A DNA stretch of 64,000 nucleotides, taken from NCBI GenBank assembly GCA_026745465.1, contig JACYXH010000746.1:189523-253522 (forward strand), written 5' to 3'. Shown in pieces: positions 50,471-61,860 of the stretch. The notes under the pieces are model-generated. The model was not told where the DNA came from. It saw nothing but the letters and a program-made list of their open reading frames with translations, and made no database searches. This stretch comes from Lota lota (Eukaryota; Chordata; Actinopteri; Gadiformes; Lotidae). Position 1 is the stretch's first letter. Every line of letters begins with the position of its first letter. The translations under genes and the position numbers were made by a program.

Positions 50471-51010
50471 TGATGAGACAGAGAGAGAGAGAGATACAGA
50501 GAGAGAGAGAGAGAGAGAGAAGGGTAGGGCAAGAGAGAAAGATAAACAGGACAAGAGAGGGGTACTGAGAGAGGTGGAGATACAGAGAGGGGTAAAGAAA
50601 GAGAGAAAGAGAGATAAAGAGGATGAGAGGGGGTACTGAGAGAGATGGAGATACAGAGAGGGGTAGAGAGAGAGGCAGAAAGAGGTCGTGAGACAGAGGG
50701 AAAGGTAGAGAGGGGGAGGTAGAGAGGGGGAGGTAGAGAGAGTGAGGTGTAGATAGAGTGAGGGGTAGATAGAGTGAGGGATAGATAGAGTGAGAGGTAG
50801 ATAGAGTGAGGGGTAGATAGAGTGAGGGGTAGATAGAGTGAGGTGTAGAGAGAGTGAGGGGTATATAGAGTGAGGGGTAGATAGAGTGAGGGGTAGATAG
50901 AGTGAGGTGTAGAGAGAGTGAGGGGTATATAGAGTGAGGGGTAGAGAGAGTGAGGGGTAGATAGAGTGAGGGGTAGATAGAGAGAGGTGTAGAGAGAGTG
51001 CGGGGTAGAT
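50470..51010. repeat. GA-rich tract and 16-bp minisatellite
   Basis: GA-rich at 50470-50730, then about 17 units of AGAGTGAGGGGTAGAT up to 51010. Similar GA-rich tandem DNA follows the matching module at 43.6 kb. Minus-strand Leu/Ser/Pro-rich frames of up to 250 codons here are repeat artefacts. Confidence 0.88.
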
Positions 51011-51129
51011 AGAGAGTGTGTGGAAAAGCTAGTGAGATGTGATACACTCTGTACTAGTAGTGTGACAATATGTGGCTGCTGTTGGCTCAAAAGTGACTTG
51101 AGGTTTGTGTGAAAACTAATATATAAGCT

Positions 51130-51445
51130 GTGTGTGTGTGTGCATGTGTGTGTGACAGGAACCATGATAAGTTATAAGATGGCAGAACCACTGCGCTAGC
51201 TGGCAGGGGAGGACAGGAAGTCTTGTTCAGGATAGTAAAGTTAAGCTTTAAACCCAAACCAAGGTCACACAAAGTGGAGGCACTTCTCTCTTTCTGGAGA
51301 CAAAGAACAACACCTTTTAACCTAAATAGTCTGACACAAACATTATGATTTGAGTACAAAGAACAGAAAAAAGTGTCTGATCATTTTTTTAACCAAGTTA
51401 AAACACGGAATGGCCTCTGCTAACACTTCCTGGTCTGAAGTATGT
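51130..51445 (+). pseudogene. TRIM 5' end remnant 4, donor lost
   Basis: Continues the module with TTCAGGATAGTAAAGTTAA (damaged ISRE-like box, 51226-51244) and the 5'UTR exon, but the donor is changed (CATTATGATTTGAGT near 51345, no GT). The start region near 51409 (MASANTSWSE) again passes into the 27-bp minisatellite. Confidence 0.72.
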
Positions 51446-51700
51446 TTGGGTGGTGTCTCCAACTGACTGTGTTTGGGTGGTGTCTCCAACTGACAATGTT
51501 TGGGTGGTGTCTCCAACTGACAATGTTTGGGTGGTTTCTCCAACTGACTATGTTTGGGTGGTGTCTCCAACTGACAATGTTTGGGTGGTGTATCCAACTA
51601 ACTATGTTTAGGTGGTGTCTCCAACTGACTATGTTTGGGTGGTGTATCCAACTGACTGTATGTTTGGGTGATGTCTCCAACTGACTCCAACTGACTGGTC
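51445..51700 (+). repeat. 27-bp minisatellite, third locus
   Basis: About nine units TATGTTTGGGTGGTGTCTCC plus AACTGAC, starting at the same TRIM codon as in the other two loci. Confidence 0.92.
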
Positions 51701-51724
51701 CCAGTAAGTCAAACTGTCAGCCAG

Positions 51725-51985
51725 TCGGTCTGTGTTCAGTCAGTGTGTGTTCAGTCAGTGTGTGCTCAGTCAGTGTGTGTTCAGTCAGTGTGTGTTCAGT
51801 CAGTGTGTGCTCAGTCAGTGTGTGTTCAGTCAGTGTGTGTTTAGTCAGCGTGTGTTCAGTCAGTGTGTGTTCAGTCAGTGTGTGTTCAGTCAGTGTGTGT
51901 TCAGTCAGTCTGTGTTCAGTCAGTGTGTGTTCAGTCAGTCCGTATTAAGTCAGTGTGTGTTCAGTCAGTGTGTGTTCAGTTATTG
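51725..51985 (+). repeat. 15-bp minisatellite (GTTCAGTCAGTGTGT), about 17 units
   Basis: Units vary at few positions (GCTCAGTC, CAGTCTGT). Open frames of 67 and 91 codons over it (FSQCV, CSVSV repeats) are artefacts of a 15-bp period. Confidence 0.92.
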
Positions 51986-52054
51986 TGCCCGCTCACTGTT
52001 ATATTAAGTTAATTGGTTGCAAAATGTTGTCAAAATAAAGCTGCTATTTTACTA

Positions 52055-52640
52055 ATGAAAGATTTAGCAGATGCTTTATCCAAAGTGACTGACAGTGAAT
52101 TCAGATGCAGGTCATTAAGGAGCAGGTAAGGGTTAAACAGTAGAGAGACAGGTCATTAAGGAGCAGGTAGGGGTTAGACAGTACAGACAGGTCATTAAGG
52201 AGCAGGTAGGGGTTAGACAATACAGAGACCGGTCAGTAAGGAGCAGGTAGGGGTTAGACAGTACAGAGACAGGTCATTAAGGAGCAGGTAGGGGTTAGAC
52301 AGTACAGAGACAGGTCATTAAGGAGCAGGTAGGGGTTAGACAGTACAGAGACAGGTCAGTAAGGAGCAGGTAGGGGTTAGACAGTACAGACAGGTCATTA
52401 AGGACCAGGTAGGGGTTAGACAGTACAGAGACAGGTCATTAAGGAGCAGGTAGGGGTTAGACAGTACAGAGACAGGTCATTAAGGAGCAGGTAGGGGTTA
52501 GACAGTACAGAGACCGGTCAGTAAGGAGCAGGTAGGGGTTAGGGGGCATCTTAATGCCTACAGGATGGACTGCGGACATTGGGGTTCAAACCCAGAACCT
52601 TTCAGCCTGGAGTCAAGCGCACGGTTATCGTTGAAATAAT
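52055..52640 (-). repeat. Dispersed fish element with internal 41-bp minisatellite
   Basis: Head AGATTTAGCAGATGCTTTAT at 52057, about 11 units with GACAGGTCATTAAGGAGCAG and GTAGGGGTTAGACAG up to 52545, then tail GGGGTTCAAACCCAGAACC. The unit is the reverse complement type of the 45-bp array at 35475-36230, so both arrays grew from the same place in the same element. Confidence 0.8.
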
Positions 52641-53089
52641 AGTTTTTCATTCTTCTGTTTTAGGATTGGTCCTAAATCTGAAGTGTCCCTGGGTAACTTT
52701 AACGGTAGGCATCTTATTATTATTACTATACTATAGGCTACTATATTTCTATTATAATGATTAAATAATTCACCCTGTCATGAGTATTTAAATAACTTCC
52801 CATGTTGTAGACAGTGTGGTTTTGTGTCATTTGGATAACGTTGTATTTGACGCTCTAGATAGCTTTCAGGGACTAACAGAATAAGTACTTCCATGTTAAC
52901 TCCTATCTCCGACCTCTGAAAGTGTAGCGTTGTGACACTCAGCTGTTTCAGCTGGGCAGGAGTCAGAGACTGCTCACCCTATGCTAACATTGTGTTTGGA
53001 CACATAGTTACCTTATTGTAGACAATTATTGATAGAAATGTACTTTGAGAATGAATTATTACTTTAATTTAAATGCAAAATAACCAAAG

Positions 53090-53381
53090 TAACACGAAGT
53101 GGGGGCACTTCTCTCTTTCTGGAGACAAAGAACAACACTTTATAAACTAAATAGTCTGACAGAAACATTATCAGGTGAGTCCAACATGTTGACTATAATC
53201 CTCAGTGAAGCTGTCCTGTCTGCAGAGCTTCATGTTGTACCTCCTGTTGGATCAAGATTTCTGCTTGAAACAACACAAATATATAAAACACTTACATTAG
53301 AACGAGTTAAAACAGTTATTTATCTTTTTAATATGTGTGAAATACGTATAGAAATACTTGATAAAAAAATCTATTCTAGGA
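53090..53381 (+). promoter_or_regulatory. 5'UTR exon and intron of the TRIM at 53.4 kb
   Basis: GGCACTTCTCTCTTTCTGG to CAGAAACATTATCAG|GTGAGT (exon end 53174), then a 200-bp intron ending CTATTCTAG|GA before the ATG. The layout equals that of the intact minus-strand TRIM, supporting a functional 5' end. The ISRE-like box seen at other copies is not recognisable upstream here. Confidence 0.6.
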
Positions 53382-54447
53382 ATGGCCTCTGCTACTTCCT
53401 GGTCTGAAGAGGACTTTTCATGTTCCATCTGTCGGGATGTGTTCAACAGCCCAGTTTTCACACCATGTGGACACAACTTCTGTAGAACCTGTATTACAAA
53501 GTTTTGGGAGGACCAAGTCCAGTACAAATGTCCTGTTTGCAACGAGCCTTTCCACACAAGACCTGATGTACGGGTCAATACCCTCTTATCAGAGATGGTT
53601 GATCAGTTTAGAAGGTCTGTACAAGTCACAGAGCAGCCTTGTGTTGAACCAGGAGAAGTTCCCTGTGACGTCTGTACTGGGACCCAGCTGAAGGCTGTGA
53701 AATCCTGCCTAGTGTGTTTTATCTCTTACTGCCAAACCCACCTGGAGCCACATCAGAGAGTCACACGCCTGAAGAAACATCGGCTGGTCGACCCTATGGA
53801 CCGTCTGGAAGACAGGATGTGTAAGAAACACGACCGACTTCTGGAGCTCTTCTGCCAGACTGAACAGGTGTGTGTGTGTCTGTTCTGCACAGAGACGGAC
53901 CACAAGTCCCATCTTGTTGTACCTTTAAAGGAGGAATATGAAGTGAAGACGGCCCAGCTGGGGAAGATACAGTCTGAAGTTCAGCAGATGATCCAGGAGA
54001 GACAACAAAAGATTCAGGAGATTAAAGACACAGCGGACCGCAGCAAAGCAGACGCAGACAGAGAGATAGCCGATGGTGTGCAGGTCTTCACTGCTTTGAA
54101 GCGCTCTATGGAAAAGTGGCAGGATGGTCACAACCAAACAGTTGAAGAGAAACTGAAATCTACAGAGAAAGAAGCTGAAGGCCTCATCGAAGAGCTGGAG
54201 CAGGAAATTAAAGATCTGACCAATAGAAGCTCAGAGGTGAAGCAGCTCTCACACACTGAAGACCACCTCCACTTCCTCCAGACCTTCAGATCCCTGAAGA
54301 ATCCTCCACCCACCAGGGACTGGACAACGGTGGAGGTCCGTCCTCCGTCATACGTAGGGACCTTGAGGAGATCCCTGGATCAGCTGGAGGAGACACTGAA
54401 CATGGAGATGAAGAAAGTGCCTGACCTGAGATCAGATCTAATGAAGT
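53382..54447 (+). CDS. TRIM 5' exon: RING, B-boxes, coiled coil; ends in a phase-1 splice donor
   Basis: 355 complete codons. RING C3HC4 (CSICRDVFNSPVFTPCGHNF, then KCPVCNEPF), B-box-like CDVCTGTQLKAVKSC, B-box 2 MCKKHDRLLELFCQTEQVCV and the coiled coil are all intact and close to the 31.4-kb TRIM. After NMEMKK at about 54415 the sequence stops matching and reads VPDLRSDLMK, followed by AAGT|GTAAGT (donor 54448). Without splicing the frame ends at 54473 (371 residues, no B30.2). The nearest phase-1 acceptor with a B30.2 domain in this orientation is 59097, an NLR-type exon. Expected role: ubiquitin ligase with ligand domain supplied by that exon, or a RING-coiled coil protein without one. Confidence 0.85.
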
Positions 54448-54479
54448 GTAAGTGTCTGTTTAGTTTTATTTAAGGCTGT

Positions 54480-54536
54480 CAAATGTACATTCAATATTCC
54501 AATATTCTTATTATATCTATATCTATCATATATCTA

Positions 54537-54571
<35 letters not shown>

Positions 54572-55080
54572 TTTTTACATTAGGACCAAATTGAACATGA
54601 AACTAGAAAATGCATTTCCTGAAGAAAATGTGATGAGTGCTGCAGTGTAAAAGTGTTTAAGACACATTGAAAAGTTAAATAGTAAAAAGTTAAATAAAAT
54701 ATTTGAACAGAGTTTAAAATCTGAATTGAGTAAGTGTAATAATGTAAACATACTAACCATTAAAAATGTTCAAATAGTTGGACTATAAGAGTTAAAACAA
54801 ATAGCTAAACTAAAATGATGAAGCTTGAAATGTTTGAATCAAGTCAGTGTAACAGTCAAGTAAGAAAAAGAAGAATAGTGTGTGTGTGTGTGGCATTACT
54901 ACATTAGCTTATGGCTTAGTCTCTTTAATGACACATGCCACTGGAATATCTGTTAATGGTGGTTTAATGCGATTTAACATGATTTGATAACACAGGTAAG
55001 ATGTTATCATTCGTGGTTGTAACTTTACAATTTGACTTAACAATGAAAGCTCGAACACCAGCGGCGCCATACAGCCATGC
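54480..55080. other. Intron or intergenic; (AT)n
   Basis: (AT)n at 54538-54568. The rest is AT-rich with no recognised feature. Confidence 0.5.
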
Positions 55081-55084
55081 TATT

Positions 55085-55765
55085 ACTTCACAGAGCCCTT
55101 ACCACTCATTATATTAAACACAGAACAAGACCTAAAATCATCACAGAGCACTTACCACTCCTTATATTAAACACAGAACAAGACCTAAAATCATCACAGA
55201 GCCCTCACCACTCATTATATTAAACACAGAACAAGACCTAAAATCATCACAGAGCCATTACCACTCATTACATTAAACAGAACACCTAAAATCATCACAG
55301 AGCCATTACCACTCATTATATTAAACACAGAACAAGACCTAAAATCATCACAGAGCACTTACCACTCCTTATATTAAACACAGAACAAGACCTAAAGTCA
55401 TCACAGAGCACTTACCACTCCTTATATTAAACACAGAACAAGACCTAAAATCATCACAGAGCCCTCACCACTCATTATATTAAACACAGAACAAGACCTA
55501 AAATCATCACAGAGCCATTACCACTCATTACATTAAACAGAACACCTAAAATCATCACAGAGCCATTACCACTCATTATATTAAACACAGAACAAGACCT
55601 AAAATCATCACAGAGCCCTCACCACTCACTATATTAAACACAGAACAAGACCTAAAATCATCACAGAGCCATTACCACTCATTACATTAAACAGAACACC
55701 TAAAACCATCACAGAGCCATTACCACTCATTATATTAAACACAGAATAAGACCTAAAATAATCAC
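55085..55765 (+). repeat. 53-bp minisatellite, continued at 56316-56410
   Basis: About 13 units of CATCACAGAGCCATTACCAC, TCATTATATTAAACACAGAA and CAAGACCTAAAAT, with a shorter unit variant (AAACAGAACACC) that recurs every few units, showing higher-order structure. The array is split by a solo LTR. Confidence 0.92.
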
Positions 55766-56310
55766 TGTTAGGGTACAGAGCTAGGACCCAAACGCGAGAC
55801 ACCAAGACAGAGATGGAGTGGGGTCGAAAGGGATTTATTTACAGCAAAGACAAGGGCTAGGCAGGTGGATAGTCAGGCAAGCAGGGGTTCGTTGGCAGGC
55901 AGATGGCAGTAGGTCGAGGAACGTAGACAGGCGAGTGGTCGTTTAGCAGGGAAGGCAGTCAGACGAGTGAAGGCTGGAGTCGGGATGGAACCGGGAGGAC
56001 TAGAGGAGAAAGACACGCGGGTTAGACAGGCAAGGACTGGGTAACAAGAACTAGAACTAGAACTAGAACTAGAACTAGAACTAGAACTAGAACTAGAACA
56101 CTGGAACGAGGTACTGACTTAGAAAAGTGTAACAACGAACTGGCGCCGGCTGCTTGATGAGGAGGGAAGAAGTAGGGTGCGTTGATTGAAGATTGGAGAC
56201 CGGAGTGTAGAGCGGAGTGCACGAGGGTAATTGGTGACGGAAAGGTAAACAAAGGCACGTGGGGAAGTGACAGCCGGCGCCACTAGGTGGTGGCAGAGGG
56301 TCACGTTACA
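55766..56310 (-). mobile_element. Solo LTR, 545 bp, inserted in the 53-bp minisatellite
   Basis: Plus-strand ends TGTTAGGG ... ACGTTACA, flanked by ATCAC on both sides (55761-55765 and 56311-56315). On the minus strand it shares GCCGGCTGTCACTTCCCC and the AATAAA-containing end with the LTR at 38638-39109. An extra run of about nine GAACTA units (56045-56098) explains part of the extra length. Confidence 0.88.
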
Positions 56311-56410
56311 ATCACAGAGCCATTACCGCTCATTATACTAAACACAGAACAAGACCTAAAATCGTCAAAGAGCCATTACCGCTCATTATATTAAACACAG
56401 AACAACAGCT

Positions 56411-57740
56411 CATATTTCTTCACCAGAAACATACCATACCAAACCCAAAACCGTGATATGAACAGAACCGTGAATTTTGTGAACCGTTCCACCCTTAGTT
56501 TTTGTAGATTGCATGACGTGAAAATTTACGTTTTTAAGTACATTAGCATTTAGCTTCTACCGGAAGCAGACAACCAGCCATGTATGAAGAACCTAGCCTC
56601 AAACCATGGACTCGTTCTCAAAAACTATAAATGACTTTTATAAGTTGGACACAATCTTGATCAGTAGAAGTAGACAAACGTGAGAATGTTTAATGTGTGT
56701 CTGTCCCTTCAAGTATGTGAGTTTATTCGCGAGGTTAAAAACTGCATTAAAGATGAGACTTTTCTAATATAAACGGGGGTCGCCACAAACCAACGCCTGA
56801 TGCTCAACAAGTATATTCCCAATCGATTAACCGTTGTGGCGCCAGTGAAACAAGAAATACCGCAACAGTTAAAGCGTTATGTTGAGTTTCTAGGTTAAAT
56901 ATTGACGTTGTGAGGCTCGGCGACGTCCGAAATGGTTAGCTTTGGTGATAGCCACCTTGGGTTAGAGCTCCGTGACGTCATCACGCTCTAGCAGGGCTCA
57001 GCGGAAGTCAAGGAGACCAACTGAAAATATACTAAGCATGTTTAAAACTAAAACTGTTGAATGTCAACAAGTATAAATGATATCTAAACTCTGTTTGAAG
57101 ATCAAAGCGTAATGATTTTGTAAAATGTTTGACTGAAGATTAAAGGTTAGAAATTTGCCGAGATGCAAAGTCTGAAGTAGTTGAAGTCTCAGAGACTGGA
57201 CATTGACTTATATTATAAAATATTATTTTAAAAGTTAAATAATAAATAAAAAATGTAATGATAGTGAGCGATTCCAATCAAAGATGAACATTTTCAAATT
57301 GGAATAGAGTCTCTAGGTGAAAACCTTTGTCAGATCCCAAAATTTGTTGAGAATAATAAAGAATAATAATATATTCTAATAATAACGATAACATGTAGTA
57401 GGGCTGTACCATATATGGTTTCAGCATTGTCATTGTGATGTGCGCATGCACAATAGTCTCATGGCAGGACCATGTGATCTCTGACTGTTTCACTGCTAGA
57501 GGCAAAAGGAAAACTCAGTTCTCATTTTCCATAACTAATCTAGAAGGAGGCCTGCCTTCTAAACAAATGATATACACTATTGCTTCTAAAAAACATAGCA
57601 GACTAGTCCACTATAGTACCTATCATATTATATATTTGTTGTCACTCTACGTTGTTGTTTGTACTAGTGGAGGGAAAGCGAATCAGGATAGAAGTAGGAA
57701 CTAGACATCGTGCAATTCCTGAAGAAATTATACTTGCACT
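56411..57740. other. Intron or intergenic, no gene recognised
   Basis: AT-rich with short open frames of no known motif. A CG-containing block at 56820-57010 has no identified role. Confidence 0.45.
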
Positions 57741-58740
57741 GCCACTACATGCTTATGTGTGTGTGTATATTCATATGTTTGTTTATGTATGTGTAGGTAT
57801 GTTTACGTACATGTACATATGTATGTTTACATATGTGTAGGTATGTGTACATATGTAAACATACGCATCTGTATGTTTCCATATGTATGAGTATGCACAC
57901 GTGTGTAACTGTACTTATGTATATGTATGTGTACGCATGTGTTTGAATGTGTATGTATGTTTGTGAATGTATCAGTGTGTATGCGTATGTATACTATGTA
58001 TGTGTACGTATTTGTACAAACCTATGAGTATGTACGTATGAATATGTAGGTATGAGCATGTACAGTATATGTGTGTTTAGCTATGTGCATGTATGTATAA
58101 GTATGTTTAGCTATGTGCATGTATGTATACGTATGTATGTGTACTTAAGTTTATGTGTGTGTACTTATGTATATATGTGTGTACTTATGTATATATGTAT
58201 GTGTACTTATTTATGTGTACTTATGTACACTTATGTATGTGTACTTATGTATACATATGTTTGTGTACTTATGTATACGTATGGCTGAGTAGGTATACGT
58301 ATGTTTAGCTATGTGTATGTTTGTGTATGTACGCATGTATGTATGTATGAGTATGCATATGTATGTATAATACGTATGTGTACGTGTACTTATGTATATG
58401 TATGTGTATGTGTACTAATGTATGTGTATGTATGAATACATGTCTATGTATATATAGTATGTACGTGTATGTATGAGTACATGTCTATGTATATATAGTA
58501 TGTACGTGTATGTATGAGTACATGTCTATGTATATATAATATGTACGTGTATGTATGAGTACATGTCTATGTATATATAGTATGTATGAGTACATGTCTA
58601 TGTGTATATATAGTATGTAGGTGTATGTATGAGTACGTCTATGTATATATAGTATGTACGTGTATGTATGAGTACGTCTATGTAAAGATAGTATATATGA
58701 GTACATGTCTATGTATATATAGTATGTATGTGTATGTATG
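57741..58740 (+). repeat. TATGTATGTGTAC-type repeats, ending in the 41/31-bp minisatellite
   Basis: Degenerate tetranucleotide-like repeats at 57741-58430, then GAGTACATGTCTATGTATAT units as in NLR-B intron 9. It marks the left part of a segment shared with NLR-B. Confidence 0.88.
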
Positions 58741-59096
58741 AGTACATGTATGATATGTGTATGTAGTGTAACTATTGAGGGTGTAAATGCAGTTTATACA
58801 TTTTCCTTGGTTTCAATGTTTTGACTGGGACAGCCACTCATACACACATGGGATTTCCTATTAACTTTAACTTTAATTATCTTAAAAACAACGTGTACTA
58901 TTGCTATACTAAATATATAGCACATGATTCCACTATAGTGCTTATTTTTGTATTATCATATATATTTTTTGTCTTTCTATGTTAATGTTTGAAGAGTAGA
59001 TAGCGACCAAAACGTGTCAGAAATAGAATAGTGATGATGATGATGATGATGATGAAGAATGGTTCAGCAGCTAATCATGTCTTGTTCTCCCATCAG

Positions 59097-59650
59097 ATGC
59101 CTGTGAACTCACACTGGACCCAAACACAGCCAACAGACAACTCTCTCTGTCTGAGGACAACAGAAAGGTGACGCTGGTCAGAGAGGAGCAGTCGTATCCT
59201 GATCACCCAGGGAGATTTGACCACTGGACCCAGGTGTTGTGTAGAGAGGGTCTGACTGGCCGCTGTTACTGGGAGGTAGAGTGGCAAGGAGAGGTTGCTA
59301 TAGGAGTGACATACAGAGTAATCACAAGGAGAGGAGGGGGGGGTGACAGCAGGCTTGGAGGGACCAACAAGTCCTGGAATCTTGATTGTGATGATTATGG
59401 TTACTCTGCCCAGTACAACGGTAGTAGAACAGACATAGATCCCCCCCCCCCTGGCTCTAACAGAGTAGGAGTGTATCTGGACCGGCCTGCTGGCACTCTG
59501 TCCTTCTACAGAGTGTCCCCAGATGTAGGAGGGTCGTCAGACACACTGACACACATCCACACCTTCCAGTCCAGCTTCACCCAGGAGGACCTCCTCCCTG
59601 GGTTTATGTTATGGGGGGTTGGTGACTCAGTGTCTCTGTGTCGGTTGTAG
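59097..59650 (+). CDS. B30.2 (PRY-SPRY) terminal exon of NLR type, no NLR body upstream
   Basis: 183 codons plus stop after the phase-1 acceptor CCCATCAG|AT at 59096/59097. Close to NLR-B exon 10: [60 protein letters not shown], ending VSLCRL. The frame is intact despite poly-C and poly-G runs. The preceding intron also matches NLR-B intron 9. NACHT and LRR exons are absent between 49.6 and 59.1 kb. It can splice in frame to the TRIM exon ending at 54447, which would give 539 residues. Otherwise it is the leftover tail of a deleted NLR gene. Confidence 0.85.
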
Positions 59651-60140
59651 AATAAAAGAACACGCGGGAGGGAAGGCGGACATGTATACACACACACAAA
59701 CACATAGTACACACACACAAACACATAGTGCACACACACACACACACACACATTGCACACATACACACATACACACACACACACACATACACACACACAC
59801 AAACGCATAGCACACACACACGCATAGTACACACACAGTACACACACACGCATAGTACATATACACGCATAGTACGCACACGCATAGTACACACACACAC
59901 ATAGTGCACACACACACATTGTACATATACACACATACACAAACGCATAGCACACACGCATAGTACACACACAGTACACACACACACAAATGCGTAGTAC
60001 ACACACACACACACACGTAGTACACACACACACACATAGTACATATACACGCGTAGTACGCACGCGCACACACACACGCATAGTACACACACACAGTACA
60101 CATACAGTACACGCACACAGTACACACACAGACAAAAACA
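59651..60140 (+). repeat. 3'UTR-like region with degenerate CACACA/CATAGTA repeats
   Basis: Long imperfect CACACACATAGTACACAC repeats right after the stop codon, an expanded version of 23880-24030 in NLR-B. Cys/Val-rich minus-strand frames of up to 216 codons are artefacts. Confidence 0.85.
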
Positions 60141-60600
60141 AATTTGTTACAAACATAGAAATACACGCAGAGGTTTTATTTACTCTTTCATGTACTTCTG
60201 TAACTTTTTGAATCGATTACTTTTAAGAGTAGTTTTATTGTAACATACTTTTCACTCTTACTCAAGTCTGAGAGAGAGAGATTTGTTGTGTCTGTATTTG
60301 CCTTCATTCATGTTATTTTGTAAAGATTGAATGTGTTATTTCAATCTTTGAAATTTCAATTTCAATATGTTATTACATATTTTGAGTGTTTCATTTGAAG
60401 GGATACATGCTATGTTATATGTTGTTAATGCATATTAGACAAGCATATATACAATGTAATATTTGTCTATTTACGTTCATCTTGCTCTGCTTATTACAAC
60501 AATAAATCATTTGGTATGAAATAACTCAGTACTTGAGTAGTCGTTTCACTACTTTCTTACTCTTCCTCAAGTCATTATCTGATGACTACTTTTACTCATG
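60141..60600 (+). other. 3' flank matching NLR-B, with polyadenylation signal
   Basis: Matches 24040-24420, including CAACAATAAATCATTTGG near 60500. Confidence 0.65.
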
Positions 60601-60609
60601 TGAAATTGT

Positions 60610-60960
60610 TTTGAACATTGTGGAGCCAATCTCAATATTGTGTTATGTAGTGTAGGCCTACTCTATATTTGAGAGTATCACTCGTATGAGAGGGAGATGA
60701 AATTACCTTCAAGTAGATTTAAAACTGCCAGGACCGTCTCAAAACATAAATCAATGGTGATGACGTAGGGTTAATTTCTTTCAGGCCAGCCAGTTGCACT
60801 GACGTCATCTAACCAGCAGAGGGTGCGACGGTGCACCTTTTTCTAGTGTTTCAAAACTGACCTTATATCAAATCAATTGGTTTATTATTCTCAAGACGTT
60901 TAAATGATTCATGTAGGCCTATAGCTTCATTCTTCACATTACTAGCTAGAGTTGAATGAA
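60610..60960 (-). repeat. Dispersed repeat A, copy 3
   Basis: Inverted copy of 6740-7220: CAATTGGTTTATTATTCTCA and CATCTAACCAGCAGAGGGTG are recognisable. Confidence 0.75.
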
Positions 60961-60984
60961 TCAGACAGTCTTTTTCTTCTTCTG

Positions 60985-61515
60985 CTCCTGGGGACGGTGG
61001 TGGAGGAGATGGTGGTGGTGGAGGTGGTGGAGGTGGTGCTGGTGGTGGAGGTGGTGGTGATGGAGGTGGTGGTGGAAGTGGTATTGGAGGAGGTGGTGGT
61101 GGTGGTGGAGGTGGTGGAGGTGTTGGTGGTAGTGGTGGTGGAGGAGGTGGCGGTGGTGGTGGTGGTAGTGGTGGTGGAGGAGGTGATGGTGGAGGTGGTG
61201 GTGGTGGTGGAGGTTGTAGTGGTGGTGGTGGTAGTGGTGGTGGAGGAGTTGGTGGAGGTGGTGTTGGTGGTAGTGGTGGTGGAGGAGGTGGAGGTGGTGG
61301 TGATGGTGGTGGTGGAGGTGGTGGAGGCGGCGGTGGTGGTGGAGGTGGTGGTGGTGGAGGAGGTGGTGGTGGTGGTGGTGGTGGAGGTGGTAGTGGTGGT
61401 GGAGGAGGTGGTAATGGTGGTGGTGGAGGTGGTGTTGGTGGTGGTGGTGGTGGTGGTGGTGGTGGCGGTGGTGGTGTTGGCGGTGGTGTTGGTGGTGGTA
61501 GTGGTGGTGGAGGTA
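60985..61515. repeat. GGT/GGA low-complexity tract, about 530 bp
   Basis: Plus strand is built of GGTGGTGGAGG-type triplets, almost free of C and with few A. The minus strand encodes a proline run in a 239-codon frame, plus a 186-codon His-rich frame, while plus gives a 208-codon Val-rich frame. All are compositional. Confidence 0.93.
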
Positions 61516-61860
61516 AGTCACCAGGACCCTCGTCCCAATGCCCCTTCATCACAAGGAGAAATATATTTGTATATGTAGTCATAGTAATAGTAAGTTATAT
61601 GTACTGTCAATAATAGGAGTGTAGTTTTAGGGATTGACAAGTGTAGTGTATCATATTTCTTTTAATAAATACAACATAATGTACCAAGTGTCATGTATTC
61701 ATCACAGGGGTAGGGGGGGGGGGGGGGGGGGGAGGGGAATTTATAGGACTCTGCCTCTCCGTTTGGAAACTTCTAGAAAGATCGCACGTGTTAACCCAGT
61801 GGCTGATAGAGGTATTAGACAACACGCCGTGACATAAAAGTATTAAGTGTGGCTTTTAGG
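61516..61860. other. Intergenic with poly-G run
   Basis: Poly-G with one A at 61714-61736. No gene recognised. Confidence 0.45.

Noticed and set aside
59506..60166. Three overlapping Cys/Val/Tyr-rich frames of 170-216 codons
   Set aside because: They translate a degenerate CACACATAGTA repeat in the 3' flank, antisense to the B30.2 exon.
60863..61582. 239-codon proline-rich frame and 208-codon valine-rich frame (formin-like at first glance)
   Set aside because: Pure triplet repeat translated in several frames, with no FH2 or other domain at either side.
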